A stretch of DNA of 64,000 bases from Smallanthus sonchifolius (Eukaryota > Streptophyta > Magnoliopsida > Asterales > Asteraceae), in the NCBI GenBank assembly GCA_023525975.1, contig CM042043.1:31692001-31756000 (forward strand), in the 5' to 3' direction. The notes below the pieces were generated by a model that was not told the origin of the DNA, searched no databases, and saw nothing but the letters and a program-made list of their open reading frames with translations. Positions 23,141 through 36,100 of this stretch are shown in pieces (position 1 is the first letter of the stretch; every line of letters starts with the position of its first letter). The position numbers were made by a program, and so were the translations under genes.

Positions 23141-23811
23141 TTTTCAAGCAATTTGAGATTATTACATTGGCAAGTAGTCAAGAAGAAGCATAACGTTTTT
23201 GGTTCCATGGTGGGACCTTCAAGTCGGTATATTAGTTAATTGGTTAACCAGTTCTTGTTTATCTTTGCTTCATCAAACTCGGATCGCAGGTATACAACTC
23301 TTGAACCTTGATAGTGAGGTTGCAGCTTCGAGCCATTTGCTTTTGAATGGGTCAGTTTGGGTTGTGTTTTATTTCAAACGTGCCATATGTAAACAAATTT
23401 AGCTAAAAACAAAAGTGTTTTTTTTATTGCATACAACCTCCTAAATCTTTTTTGTTTCCCTATTATTATGGTGATAAAATTGTGTTTTATACTCATAATT
23501 AACGTAACGGTTATTTACAAAAAAGAAAATTAAATGGACAAAAAGTGTTTGTGGGTCAATCGAACTTGAACCGGTCCATTTTGAGCCGAACCAGTTTTGA
23601 CCTGTTGCGTAACTCGTCCGACATACAAATCTTGCCACCTCAAATTCATTTTTGAAGTGAGGAATACTCAAATTAAGAAGTTTTGGCAGGTCTGGTGATT
23701 GCTGTAGTCAAGGATGTGTCATGTACATTTGACTAATAAAACCAACTAATAAAACCAAGAGTAACGTGGGCGGATTTCACAACCGCCGCGAAGCGCGGTC
23801 TTACGCACTAG

Positions 23812-25627
23812 TATGCTTTCAGATGGAAGATTAGAAAGGGCAGGTAGGACAAAAAAGTTATCTCATACCTGCATAAAACACTTATTTTTTTTTTTGAAGT
23901 TTGAAAATTACATAAACATAAATACATTACAATAAAAACTTTGAAAATGAAAAAACATTACAATTAATATTAATATTTTTATTTTTTGACGTTTAAACGT
24001 TATCGACGTCGTTGTTTAGTGTTTGTTGTTTATTCTCACTAGAACTATTGCTACTATTTTGTTGTTGAAAAACCATTATCTTCATCTTAAATCATCCATT
24101 TTTCTTGCAACTTGAATATTTCCTTTATTCAACCCGTGTAATACACACGTTTTTAATCTACATATTTTTAGTATTTTATTTGTATTTATACATTTGTAAT
24201 TTCTAACTACAACAGTTATCATTTTTCATTATTACATGTAATATTACTATTTTTATAAGAAGTATTTACAGATTTCTTTATTGTATCCTTTTTAGTATTC
24301 AACCCCGTGTAATACACGGGTCACTAACCTAGTTTTTTAATATATGAATACATGTAAATGTAAATCTATTTTAATACAAATTAAGTTTTGTATGTTTGAT
24401 TTCAATAATAAAGGTAATAAAAAACAAAAAAAAATGATTTTGATTATTATTACGTAATTTTTCCTGAGTTTTTACATAAAAAAACTATCCTAACAAAAAA
24501 AATATAGTTTCTAATTTTTTTTTACCTTTTTAACATTTTTTTTAGTTTTTTGGTTAAAACGGCTTCTAAATGTGTTTGATTGCAAAAGCTCCGAAGAAAG
24601 TTACGTAAAAATGAGTTTTTCACATTTGAAACACATGGTTCCCCGGTTTCCCATTTTAGTAACTTTTATGACGGGGTACAACTACACCTTCGGGTTTTAC
24701 GGTGGAGTGACAATCACTTTTACAATTGAGTATGCTTTATGGTTTTACAGCGGAGTGACAGTCGTTGCGACGTGTTTTTTATTTGTGTTTTGATATTTAG
24801 GCTTGTGCTACCGCCGACGGCCCGAGTTCGAAGTTGTGCCCAACCCGGGTTTTTGTGATTTTTACCATGATGTTTTGGGGTTTTAAGGGTGCAGGCGTTG
24901 TTGTGACCAGAGCTTTCAATCGGTTTTCTTTATACCATAGGTCTTTACGTCGGAATGACTGTCGTTGCGGCGTGTTTTAGTGACCGCGTTTTGATATTTG
25001 AGACCGTGGCGTAATTCTCTGTGCAACGCACGGGGATGAAAACCTAATTATATTTATATTCGAGATATATAATTAATAATTATGAGTTTGTGTGCTTGGT
25101 GAGAGTTTCGCAACAAATGGAACATCTTGATGATAAAAGTGTATTCCCAAACCAAATAGTTATGTGTTCAAATACTGGATAGTGCATGTGTGATGATTTT
25201 AGAGGTAGAGTACATAATGTGCTAGTCGATAAAGAATGAGTCTACATACATCATTATATCATGTAGCCTTTTTTATATTAGGGAAAACTCTATGAATTTA
25301 AGATTGCGAGTTTGTGCTTTTGAGTTCATCAATTTGAAAGATGATTCGGATGCTATGTGATTGAACATCTTGGTCTTAAATTTGAGTACTTGTTGTAGGG
25401 GTGTTCGTTACTTTATTTCAAACCAATTAAACTGAACTGGATGAACCGAATTCTTATTCGATTATAAACCGTAATTGAAACAACTGATTCGATTTTCAGT
25501 TATATAAAATCCTGAATTTGGTTAACTGAATAACCCGAATATAATAGGTTAACATTTCATTGGGTCTGATTCCGCTTTTATATTAGCCATTTAGCCCAAT
25601 ACAATATACAACAACCCATTACTAACT
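23812..25627. other. AT-rich sequence with Helitron 3' ends; left host of the hAT insertion
   Basis: A clear Helitron 3' end lies at 24304-24332. A second, degenerate one (TGTGCAACGCACGGGG, then CCTAAT) is at about 25019-25048. Between them, 24690-24985 holds three diverged copies of a word containing GGAGTGACAGTCGTTGCG. At 25395 TAGGGGTGTTCG resembles the terminus of the hAT MITE at 49790 but has no partner end. No gene seen. Confidence 0.5.
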
Positions 25628-26394
25628 TTGTCAACCAGCCGTGAATCTAACTAAGAAGCAAGGGGGCAAAGGCACCCCCTAATGAGCCTTTTGCAAGCTT
25701 AGCAATATTAGTTTTAATAAAGAAAATAGTCCAATACTATGAAAGAAGTGCACCACATATTTTTTGTTGGGGACCATTAGCCCACCGTCCATCATCATTT
25801 GGGTGCACCATCCCAAGTTTCAAGTTTCAACTATTTAAAACAATTTAATTTTAATATGAAAAAGTTAATTTGTTAACCCTATTTACATCTTCCTTCTCGA
25901 ATCAATTGACTTTGCTTCTCCATCCGTCGTCTGCGAGATTCCAATTCAGTTGTGCACCTCCAATTTCATCTCCTATTGCCTTCCTTAAGCCTCATAATTT
26001 TGTAAGTTTTACAATGAAGCCATTTAATTATATTTAAACTCCTTTTAGTTTTGTATTTGTTAAATAGTTTACTTTTAATAGATTTGTTTGATTATGTTTA
26101 TTTTGGTTTTCTTGTATTTGTTTGTTTATGCTCTTTTATTTGCTTATATTAGGTGTTATGGCAAAAACTTTTTAAAAAGAAAAGTGTCATCTTCGAGTGA
26201 AAATGCATCTAGTAGTATTCCACCACCTATCCCTACTCCGTTGATTTAGATAATCTTCCTTGGGATCCCATTGATAGAATAAGAATTTTAGATTATCACC
26301 CAAATCAAAGAGATAAAATAAGAAGAAAATATTGGTTAAAAGGACCTTGCCAACCGCGCGGACATGACTTCTCAAAAAGAATGATAGGGAATAA

Positions 26395-28932
26395 TGTAAC
26401 ATCCCGAAAATCCACGCAAGGATTATTTGAGCTAACGGGTGACCCGATCCAATTATAAATAAGATAGTGACAAGGGTTTTTCACGTAAAACCCTATTTAT
26501 AAAAACCACAAGGACCCGGTTAGCCAAAGGAAAGAACGTTTAAGGATCGAAGGTGCGTAACCCAGAAACCCGAGGGACTCGGATGTAAATTATTAGTTTA
26601 AATACCACTTAAAGATCAACCCTAGAGACATTTCGGCTCTAGGTGGGCGACGACAGGGACAAGACGCAAAAGGGAGAAAGGGGCGACAACGAGAAAGATA
26701 GAGGGTGGTCCGATGGTGATCTCCGGCGGCATAGCCTCCCAACCTCGTTAAGGTAAAACCCGTTTCTGTTTTTATTCCGTTCATGATCTCGTTGTAGGTT
26801 AGTCATGGGAACCCGTCTAGGTTTGGCCTTTGTCTATGGTGATCAGATAAGGATGTGACGATTGTGGTGGCTACGTGTTGTTGCAGGTGGCAGCATGGTG
26901 GTGGTGCGGGATGTGATAGCCGTCAGGAGAAAGAATGCGGTGATAACCCGTTAGGGTTGGAACCTGACGATGGAGAGGGAAAAGAAAGGGGTGACGGGCT
27001 GCGGGTGTTCGACGAGGAGGCGGCATCAGTGCGTGGCAGCTTCTGGTGGCTGCTGTGGTGGTGTTTCATGACGGGGAGCGACGTAGACGGGGAGGGTGAT
27101 GCTTCTGGCTGGGAGAGAAACTCGGGTGGAGACCGATGACAATGGTGATACGAGGTGACGGTGCAAGGTGGTGATGCATGTAGGTGACCGGTTAGCGGAG
27201 GACGATGGTGAGGACGAAGAGGAGGATGGTGGTGGGCGACACGGTGGTAAATGGTGGTGCATGGACAGACTCGGGTGCGGGTACGTGACGAGCTAGGGTT
27301 TTGCATAGTAAAGCACCAAGGAGTTAGGGTTTTTGCATGAGCATGTGTGCATACGTGCATGTAGGGATCTAGGTTCGGGTATTCGAATCCTAAACGGAGC
27401 AGGGAAGACCTGATACGTGTACCCGTGGAGTTAAGGGTTCGATGAATCGGTATGGCGAGTAGTCAACCCGAGAGGCGGCGTTTATTTATTTTTACGTATA
27501 TTCGACGCGTGTTTAGCACGTATCCTGATCATGTGATCATACGTGTGACAGGTTTGGGTTCAAGCGTGAACGCACGAGTTGCAGAGTAAGGACTAAGACT
27601 CAGCATAACCAGTGAGTTTCTAATCCCCTACTCTTTAAATGTTTTTAATATTTTGGGGCTATCGTACATACCTACAAGAGATGTTTACTAAATTAATCGA
27701 GACGAGAGTTTTGGAAATTAACCTGAGGATGATAAACCATAACATTCATTAATGAGTCGGAGGGTCTATGTGGTGTCTAGGTGATTATGTGCGTTAGGGA
27801 TAAAAAGAGTGGATGACGAGTGTCGTGCTATGGGTTAGTCTGGGTGAGTTTGAATATAAGTAAAACAATTATGAATACGTGTAGGATACGTTATCCTAGT
27901 TTTATGTGCGAGATGCAAATGTGGTTAATGAGTCATAGTGTTATTTATTATGCGTTTATATCTGTGATATGTGTTTGTGTCGTTGTCACGGCGGCATGAC
28001 GAACGTTGTTTTTGCGTCTTGGTCTTTATGACTTGGCAAACGGGATTGTGAAGGACGAGGTCCTTCGAGAAGTCACCAAAGGTGACATTTATTTAACAGG
28101 TGAATGATGAGCTCGGGGTGTGTTAACGTCCTGACGAGGGGTGCGGTGATGAGGTATGTGTTTATGTGCTTACGTATGTATGTTAAGTTTGTATGTAAGC
28201 GTTGAGTTATATTTATTGTGCACGAGATGATATTAACGTGGTGTATAGATGATATTATTGTGGTGAGATTAAGATGACGAGTAAATGATATTATTATGAT
28301 GTGTAGAGTTAGAACGACCGTTGAGTCGTGATTGAGTTGTGGGGTTTTACAACTGTTACGTCAGTTGACTTGTGAGAGTCTTAGTTAAGGTTGAGTAAGT
28401 TAATGTCTAGGGATTGGTTGTGTTAACCTAGTGTTGAATTAATATGTGCACTAGAGTATGAGTTATTAGCGTAGTAAGTTCGAACTATGTCAATGAGACT
28501 GCGAGATTATTATTATGGGATGAGTCTTGGGTGGTGAACTGATGGGATATCGTATGATAACGGGGGTAATCCATGGTTAATGAATTATGAAACTATTTTA
28601 TAAGGACTGAGGGTCCTGAGTAAACTTTAAATAACGTTTGTGAGAAGTTGGTTTTTATTTAAATTAAACTATTAGAACCTACTCAGCGTAGCTGACTTTG
28701 TGTGTACGTTAGGTTGTTTTGCAGGTAAGCGTTGCATTGACGTATCTTGGCTTGGGAGTAGTGCTATTCGGATTGGTGTGTAAGCATTCATGAGGTAAAC
28801 TTAATGACATCAATTAGTAATTAGTGTTCTTAGGAAGACTTCCGCTGTAGTTTCATTAATAATAAATGTGTTTTAAATGATAAAGACCCGTTATGAGAAC
28901 CAACTGTAAGATACCTGGGTCGGGGTCTTACA
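26395..28932 (+). mobile_element. Solo LTR (2538 bp), Tekay-like Ty3 family
   Basis: Begins TGTAACATCCCGAAAATCC, ends GGGGTCTTACA, and is flanked by AATAA on both sides (26390-26394 and 28933-28937). It interrupts the hAT coding region. End sequences resemble the LTR at 2563-4643 read on its own strand (TGTAACATCC...CCCTTACA), so it is probably a related family. Internal frames of 70-145 codons are low-complexity and not conserved with anything I recognise. Confidence 0.9.
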
Positions 28933-30061
28933 AATAAAGAACGACGTTTCATACCTGAATGGTTTGATCAATACGTCAATTGGTTAGCGTATAGTGTAAA
29001 AGCAGACAAAGCCTTCTGTTTATGTTGTTACTTATGTAGGGGTTATGTTGGTATTGCGATTGCCAATGAAGGCAGTCGTGATGCATTTATGACAGTAGGC
29101 TTTAATGGTTGGAACAAAGCTTTAGAGAGATTTGATAAACATGTTGGTGATGTTAATAGATTCCACGATAAAGAACTTAAAAATGTGAAGATCTAGTGAA
29201 TCAAGTTTGATATGTTCCTATTGCCTTTCATAAACAAGATGATATTATGAAAAAAGAAAATAGAATTCGATTGAATGCTAGTGGTGAAGCTTGTAGATTT
29301 TGTTTGAAATGTGTGTTACCATTTCGTGGCCATGATGAGAGGGAAACTTCTAGTTTTAAAGGTATTTTTTTTTTGAATTAATGGATTTAATCCTAAGTCA
29401 GAACGAGGAACTAAAAAAGTTACCTAAGGCTCTGGGGAATAATAAATATTTGTGTCCAAATACTCAAAAGGATGTTGCTCATTGTTTTGAACAAGAAGTA
29501 CTCAAATCTATTTTTAATGAAATTGGTGATGATGTGTTTACTTTATTAGTTGACGAGCCTAGTGATGTATCTAAAAAGGATCTAATGGCTATTGTGTTCG
29601 ATATGTTGATGCACATAGAGTTGTTAAAGAGAGATTTGTGGGGATTGTTAATGTGACGGAAACATCTTCTTTAGTTCTCAAGTCTTCCATTGATAAATTT
29701 TTTTGCAAAAAATTGACTTGAGTTTGAAACGGTTAAGAGGTTAAGGTTATGATGGAGCAAGCAATATGCGTGGTGAGTTTAATGGTTTGAAGGCGAAATT
29801 TTAGAAGAAAATAAATCGACATACTATGTACATTGTTTTGCTCATCAGCTTCAGTTAGTGGTTGTGGCGGTTGCAAGAAAACACATGGGTGTTGAGAAGT
29901 TTTTTGAAAAGGTAACAACTTTGATGAATGTGGTTTGTGGTTCTTGTAAAAGAACATATATTCTTCGAGAACTTGAGAGAGAAAAAGTAGAAAAAGAGAT
30001 TGGTTGTGGGTCAATAAGAACCGGAAGTGGATTAAACCAAGAGCTTTCTCTTACACGACTG

Positions 30062-31292
30062 TTCCAGCTCATATTACCCTTGTTCCAGCCACATTTCAAG
30101 CTTCTTGGAGAGGATACAACATCAAGAGGATCACCATACATCAACAACAACATCTAGGCTTGGAGGAGTGGTTTGATTCTTGTTTTCATATCATGTTTCT
30201 CACTATTTTTCCGTGCTTATTTGTAATTTTGGTGCTCATGATGAGCTAAAAATCTTGTTCACTTTGGTTTAGATGAAGTTTAGATACATTTGACAACATT
30301 CATGGATTATTGGCAATTATTATGTTAATGTTATGAAAACCATATGATTATTCTTCGATGAAATTATATATTCGAGTATTTTGAGTTGTTTACAAGACTT
30401 GTATTTGTATATGCCATATTATGTTGAAAGACTTGTGGTTTATGCTTATATTTATGGGTTGGTGTATGTATTTATACTAGTTTATGGCATTTGACTAGGA
30501 ATGGTGAATGAAGTCTTGTTTATGAATCATTATATTTGTATGTGTATCCCTAAGCTTATGTTTGGAAAGACAAAGTGTTTGTTATGATGTTTCATGTTTA
30601 GTTTTATGTTTATCTAGGAATTGTTGACACATTCTCCTAATTTATATAACCTTTATATGAACATTGTATGTTAAATGCATATTGTTGTCTAATTTAATCA
30701 ACTTGAGGTGGGTAGTGTGTTGTTCATATTATCTTTCCAACTAGTTGTTGGATTAGTGTATCTTAATCGGGAGCTAATTCAATCTTTATAAACATTGACA
30801 TGATTGTTAAACACGTGAGCTTCATTGTATGACTTTAGGTGGTTGGTTTGTATAATTCATGCTAGCTTTCCGAATGGTCATTTGATTAGATATCTTTGAC
30901 GAGAATTTAGTCAATTTATGTTTCGTGTATTTGCCATGCTTCTATGAGTGTATTAAATGTATTCTAGATGGATTCGACACCGAAGTGATATTTTCTCCTT
31001 GATTGAATGACTTGTGATCTTAGCTTAGTTTATATATTTGCATACTAGTTAAGTAAAACAAACTCTTCAAAATATCTTTTTTACCATCACTTGATTGAAT
31101 CTTTATTCCGGTCTATTATTGCATTCCACCGTGTCCACGGAGTGATATCCGGTTCTTACCTTTACTATATTGCTATCCGACGGGTACACTGCCCGGTGTG
31201 TGTGTGATTAGTCTTTTGTGAAAACCCTTTTAAAAACTCAAATTGTGTGAAAAAAATACTTACAAAAATATATATATAGTTTACACACATCA
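30062..31292 (+). repeat. 5' LTR of the Athila element, truncated at its start
   Basis: Aligns with 41885-42976 of the 3' LTR. It keeps about 145 bases (around 30551-30696) that are deleted in the 3' copy. It lacks U3 with the promoter and the GGCACGGTCGTGCC words. It ends TACACACATCA. Confidence 0.88.
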
Positions 31293-31298
31293 AGTTTT

Positions 31299-31316
31299 TG
31301 GCGCCGTTACCGGGGA
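31299..31316 (+). promoter_or_regulatory. Primer binding site, tRNA-Asp type
   Basis: TGGCGCCGTTACCGGGGA lies six bases after the LTR end. One base differs from the usual plant tRNA-Asp PBS (GTTGCC), typical of Athila elements. Confidence 0.85.
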
Positions 31317-31744
31317 CACGGTTTTGCTAGAACGATTGGAATTAATTTTTAGACATTTAGTATATATATTTTTTGTGCATATCATGTTTTCTTGTTTGTT
31401 ATTTTGCAATTTTTGTGTATAGATATTTTGCATTTTACTTGTTATTTTTAGCTTCATTTGTATATATCTACATTTTAATTTTTATTCCATTTTATTTTTT
31501 TAATTATTTTATTTTTGTTTTTGTCTAACTTGTGTTTTCTTTGTCCTAGGTTCGCGTATTTAAATCTAACTTGTCGTGCAGATCGTGTATGTTCTGAACT
31601 CCCATCGAGGAGGTTCCTGAGCCGTCTTCCGAGCCGAAGCGTGATCTTCATCGAAGATTGCGAGCCCGTTCCCGATTTGTGGCCCGGTTACTCGAGTTTG
31701 ACGAGTTTGTTGTTGACGAGGTTGTTGTTGACGAGGTAGAGGCG

Positions 31745-33130
31745 ATGGCGAACGAGGATGCGGGTCGGACGCTTTCGGATTTTGGCAAACCGACACTTGA
31801 GGGTTTGGAGTCGAGCATCAATAGGCCGACGGTTGGAGCACATCAGTTCGAGATCAAATCCAGCAATATACAGATGGTGCAGAACATGTGTCAGTTCGAT
31901 GGCAAGGATCACGAGGATCCTAATACTCATTTGGCCTGTTTCTTAGAGATTTGCGCCACTTTCAAAATTCGTGACGCTACCGACGATGCTATTCGGATCC
32001 GGTTGTTCCCGTTTTCCTTACGGGATCGAGCCAAGGCTTGGTTACTGTCACTTCCCCCTAGGTCCATTAGTACTTGGGACCAGATGGCTGCTAAATTCTT
32101 AAAGAAGTACTTCCCTCCGGAGAAAACATCAAGTTGAGGGCTAGGATTCTTTCTTTCCAGCAGGACGACGAAGAGACGATCTATGAGGCGTGGGAGAGAT
32201 TCAAGGAACTGATGAGGAAGGTTCCCCACCATGGATTGTTGAAGTGGCAACAGTGTGAGACCTTCTACAATGGTCTAGAGATGACAGGGAAGCAGCTGAT
32301 CGACGCATACGCGGGTGGAGACATTGGAACGAAGACACCCCAGGAGGCGTATGACTTGCTAGAGAAGGTGGCATCGAAGAGCTACAATCAGCATACTTCC
32401 CGAGCGAGAACTCAGAGGCAGGGTGTCCATCAAGTGGATGGAATTACCTCTTTAGCTGCCCAGGTGGAAGCACTTTCCACCTAGGTTGATCAGACGCACG
32501 TCAACAAGGCCCAGTCCTTGTGTGAGTTTTGTGGTGGGGCGCATCCCATGAGTGCTTGTCAGGTTGGGGATCAGGGGGCCCATGAGCAGGTTGATTTCAT
32601 GTCCAACCAGAATCGTCCCCAGAATAATCCCTACAGCAACACATATAATCCGGGGTGGAGGAATCACCCGAATTTTAGTTGGAAGTCTGGCAACAATAGC
32701 CAGCAACCACCCGGATTCACTCAGCGCCCCCATTCCAGCATCAGTCCCACCAGTCTCAGGGACAGAGTTCCCAGTTTTGACCTCAGCAGGGCCAGTTTCA
32801 AGGCCATGGTTCTAGCAGCGGTCCACCACCCGCACCTGAGGGTAAATCCAGTTTGGAGGACATGGTTGCACAGCTACTTTCCAACTCAGAGAGTCAGAAT
32901 CAGTTGGCAGAGAAGCAGAACCGTTACATGGAAGAGCATTTTCACACGCATGAGACTGAGTTGAGGAATCAGAAAGCTTCGATCCAGACCATAGAGAACC
33001 AGGTCGAGCAGATCGCGAAGCTTCTTTATGAGAGACCGCTAGGTGTCCTGCCTAGCAACACTGAGCCCAATCCCAAGGCTCATGTGAAGGCCATCACTTT
33101 GAGGAGCGGTAGAGGCACAGGACCGGATCC
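31745..33130 (+). pseudogene. Athila-like Gag, frameshifted
   Basis: The ATG at 31745 opens MANEDAGRTLSDFGKPTLEG. The retrotransposon gag domain covers roughly residues 35-120 (IRLFPFSLRDRAKAWLLSLP). The frame changes near 32130 (continues LSFQQDDEETIYEAWERFKE), a TAG breaks it at 32482, and a zinc knuckle CEFCGGAHPMSAC follows (about 32527-32565; three, not four, residues before His). An Asn/Gln/Pro-rich stretch follows, with another frame change near 32750. A coiled-coil-like tail (NQKASIQTIENQVEQIAKLL) then leads to the protease frame near 33130. Gag would form the cytoplasmic particle. At least three lesions make it non-functional. Confidence 0.85.
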
Positions 33131-33139
33131 AAGGTTCCT

Positions 33140-36100
33140 ATGCATGAGTCATCCGAGGAGGAGGTTGCGATTGAGATTCCTGATGAGACACCGCCGAGAG
33201 GTAAACCGGTAAGCATATCGCGCCCTCGTGAGCCTGTGAGAGATTACACTCCCGCCGTTCCATACCCAGGCAGATTGAAGAAGCAGAAGATGGAGGAGCA
33301 GTATGGTAAGTTTTTAGGGTTGTTTAAGCAGTTGCATATCGACTTGCCATTTGTGGAGGCTCTAGCTCAGATGCCTAAGTATGCGAGATTCTTGAAGGAT
33401 ATCCTCACGAATAAGAGGAAATTGGAGGAGTTGTCTCAGGTGACGCTGAATGAGGAGTGTTCGGCGGTGATTCAGAACAAGCTATCGGAGAAGAGACGAG
33501 ATCCGGGGAGTTTTACCATCCCCTGTTTGATAGGTAGCTTGTCGGTTATCAACGCCTTAGCTGACCTTGGTGCTAGCATTAAACTCATGCCATATGCGGT
33601 CTTTGCTAAGCTTGAGTTGGGAGAACCTACACCGACATACGTTAGTATCCAGCTGGCCGATCGTTCGGTCAAGTATCCACGAGGGATAGTGGAGAATATG
33701 TTGGTTAAGGTTGATCGTTTTGTGTTTCCTGTACACTTTGTGATTCTGGACATGGATGGGGACAAGAATGTCCCTATTATCCTAGGTCAACCGTTCTTGG
33801 CCACCGCCAAGGCCCTGATTGATGTGTATTCGGGGAGGCTTACATTGAGGGTGGATGAAGAGGAGGTGACCTTTGATGTTGGGAGATCCATGCAACACAC
33901 CCAGAATCAGGATGATTCGCTTTACTTTGTCAAGACTATTTATTCTTGTGTGAGTGATCATCTCCAGGACACAGCTGAGGAGGAGTCCCTGGACACCTAG
34001 ATTGTAGGAGGGGAGGCATTTGATCCAGTTGGTGAGGATCAGTTTGATGAGCAGTTGCATAGCCAGGAGAGCTATGAGTTTCCCCAATGTTCAGTAGTTT
34101 TTGCGATGGTTGATAGAGAGTCTGAGCCGATTGAGCGGCCTTCTATTGAGGGCCCACCACCTGTTGAGCTTAAGGAGCTCCTGAGCCATTTGGAGTATGC
34201 CTTTTTAGATGGCGAGTCTCGATTACCTGTCATTATCGCCTCTGATTTGACGAGTGATGAGAAGGAGAGGCTATTGAAGGTGCTGAAGCAGCACAAGCAG
34301 GCTATTGGATGGAGTATTATGGACATTAAGGGAATTAATCCCTCTTTCTGTACCCATAAGATCCTTATGGAGGATGACTACAAGCCCGCTGTGCAGCACC
34401 AGAGGAGGTTGAACCCGAACATGCAGAAGGTAGTGAAGAAGGAGGTGCTTAAGTTACTTGACACTGGTTTAATTTATCCCATCTCCGATTCACCTTGGGT
34501 TAGCTCGGTTCAGGTTGTCCCTAAGAAGGGAGGCATGACTGTTATCACCAATGAGAGGAATGGGCTGATTCCTACTCGTACAGTCACAGGTTGGAGAGTT
34601 TGCATTGATTACCGCAAACTAAATGATGCTACTCAGAAAGACCATTTTCCCCTCCCGTTCATTGATCAGATGTTGGAGAGATTAGCGTGGAAGATGTTCT
34701 ATTGTTTCCTAGACGACTTCTCTGGCTACTTCCAGATTCCGATTGCTCCTGAGGACCAGGAGAAGACGACATTCACATGTCCCTATGGCACATTTGCTTA
34801 TCGGCGGATGCCCTTTGGATTGTGTAGTGCTCCGACCACTTTCCAGCGTTGCATGGTGGCCATTTTCCATGATATGATTGAGGACTCCATGGAGGTTTTC
34901 ATGGATGACTTTTCTGTGTTTGGGAGTTCCTTTGATCATTGCCTCAGGAATCTGGAGAGGATGTTGGCTAGGTGCGAAGAGGCCAATCTAGTGTTGAACT
35001 AGGAGAAATGCCACTTCATGGTGAAGGAGGGCATTGTGCTTGGGCACAAGGTTTCACGCGCGGTGATTGAGGTTGATAGAGCTAAGATTGATACCATATC
35101 TAAGCTGCCCCCGCCCACTTCTGTGAAATCTATTCAGAGCTTCTTTGGTCACGCGGGCTTTTACTGACGCTTTATTAAAGATTTTTCTAAGATTGCCCGA
35201 CCGATGACACAACTTCTTGAGAAGGAAGCCCAGTTCGTGTTCTCCGACGAGTGCCTTAGTGCATTCAATTTGTTTAAGGAGAAGTTGGTGAGTGCCCCTA
35301 TCATGGTGGCTCCTGATTGGAAGCTGCCATTTGAGATCATGTGTGACGCGAGTGACTTCGCTGTTGGGGAGGTATTAGGACAGAGGAGAGAGAAGCAGTT
35401 TCACCCGATTTATTATGCGAGCAAGACGCTCAATGACGCACATGAGCACTACACCGCGACGGAGAAAGAGCTCCTAGCCGCTGTCTTCGCTTTCGATAAA
35501 TTCCGGTCTTATCTCGTCCTATCAAAGACCATTGTATTCACCGACCATGCAGCTCTTCGGCACCTGTTCAGCAAATAGGATGCCAAACCTCGGCTAATCC
35601 GGTGGGTTTTGCTGCTTCAGGAGTTCGACATTGAGATCCGCGATAAGAAAGGCGCGGAGAATGTCGCAGCGGACCACTTGTCCCGTCTTGAGTGCTCAGC
35701 TTCATCTGAACTTGTGGGGTCATCCATAAATGACAATTTTCCCCATGAGTTTCTCATGCACATACAGACACAGGATGAGGAGTGTCCATGGTTTGCTGAT
35801 TTTGCAAACTTTCTTGCTAGTGGGATTGTGATTAAGGGCTTAACGCATCAGCAGAAGCGAAAGTTCTTTGCGGATGTGAAGCACTATCTTTGGGAGGATC
35901 CCTATTTGTTTCGAGTCGGGGCTGATCAGATCGTGCGCAGGTGTGTGTTTGGAGATGAGGCACGTCAGGTGCTTAGACACTGCCACGAGGGCCCAACAGG
36001 TGGACATCATGGAGCCACCTTGACCGCGAAGAAGGTCTTTGACGCCGGTTTCTTCTGGCCTACCATCTTCCGGGATGCTCATAAGATGACCCGAGCTTGT

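Larger units (their letters stand above)
18207..23811 (+). mobile_element. Helitron (5.6 kb) with captured gene fragments
   Basis: Starts TCTATACTACTATATAATA after an A at 18206. Ends CTAG at 23808-23811 before a T. A GC hairpin CCGCGAAGCGCGG (23786-23798) lies 9 bases before the CTAG. Both ends fit the Helitron rule (A|TC...CTAG|T). No Rep or helicase domain is visible, so it is non-autonomous. It carries intron-containing gene pieces in the same orientation. Confidence 0.75.
12066..24332 (+). mobile_element. Probable Helitron interval, heavily nested
   Basis: The 5' end TCTATACTATATAATAAA starts at 12066 after an A. A 3' end with hairpin CCCGTGTAATACACGGG (24304-24320) and CTAG (24329-24332) is followed by T. 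Both ends match the family of the short Helitron at 5057-5410. In between lie a MULE, a solo LTR and another Helitron. Pairing these two ends is an inference: diverged hairpins at about 13746-13762, 13808-13826 and 24126-24145 show other broken copies, so the true partner could be different. Confidence 0.45.

Noticed and set aside
26855..27360. ORFs of 70-145 codons on both strands
   Set aside because: They lie inside the solo LTR, are His/Ser/Pro-rich low-complexity on the minus strand, and overlap one another.
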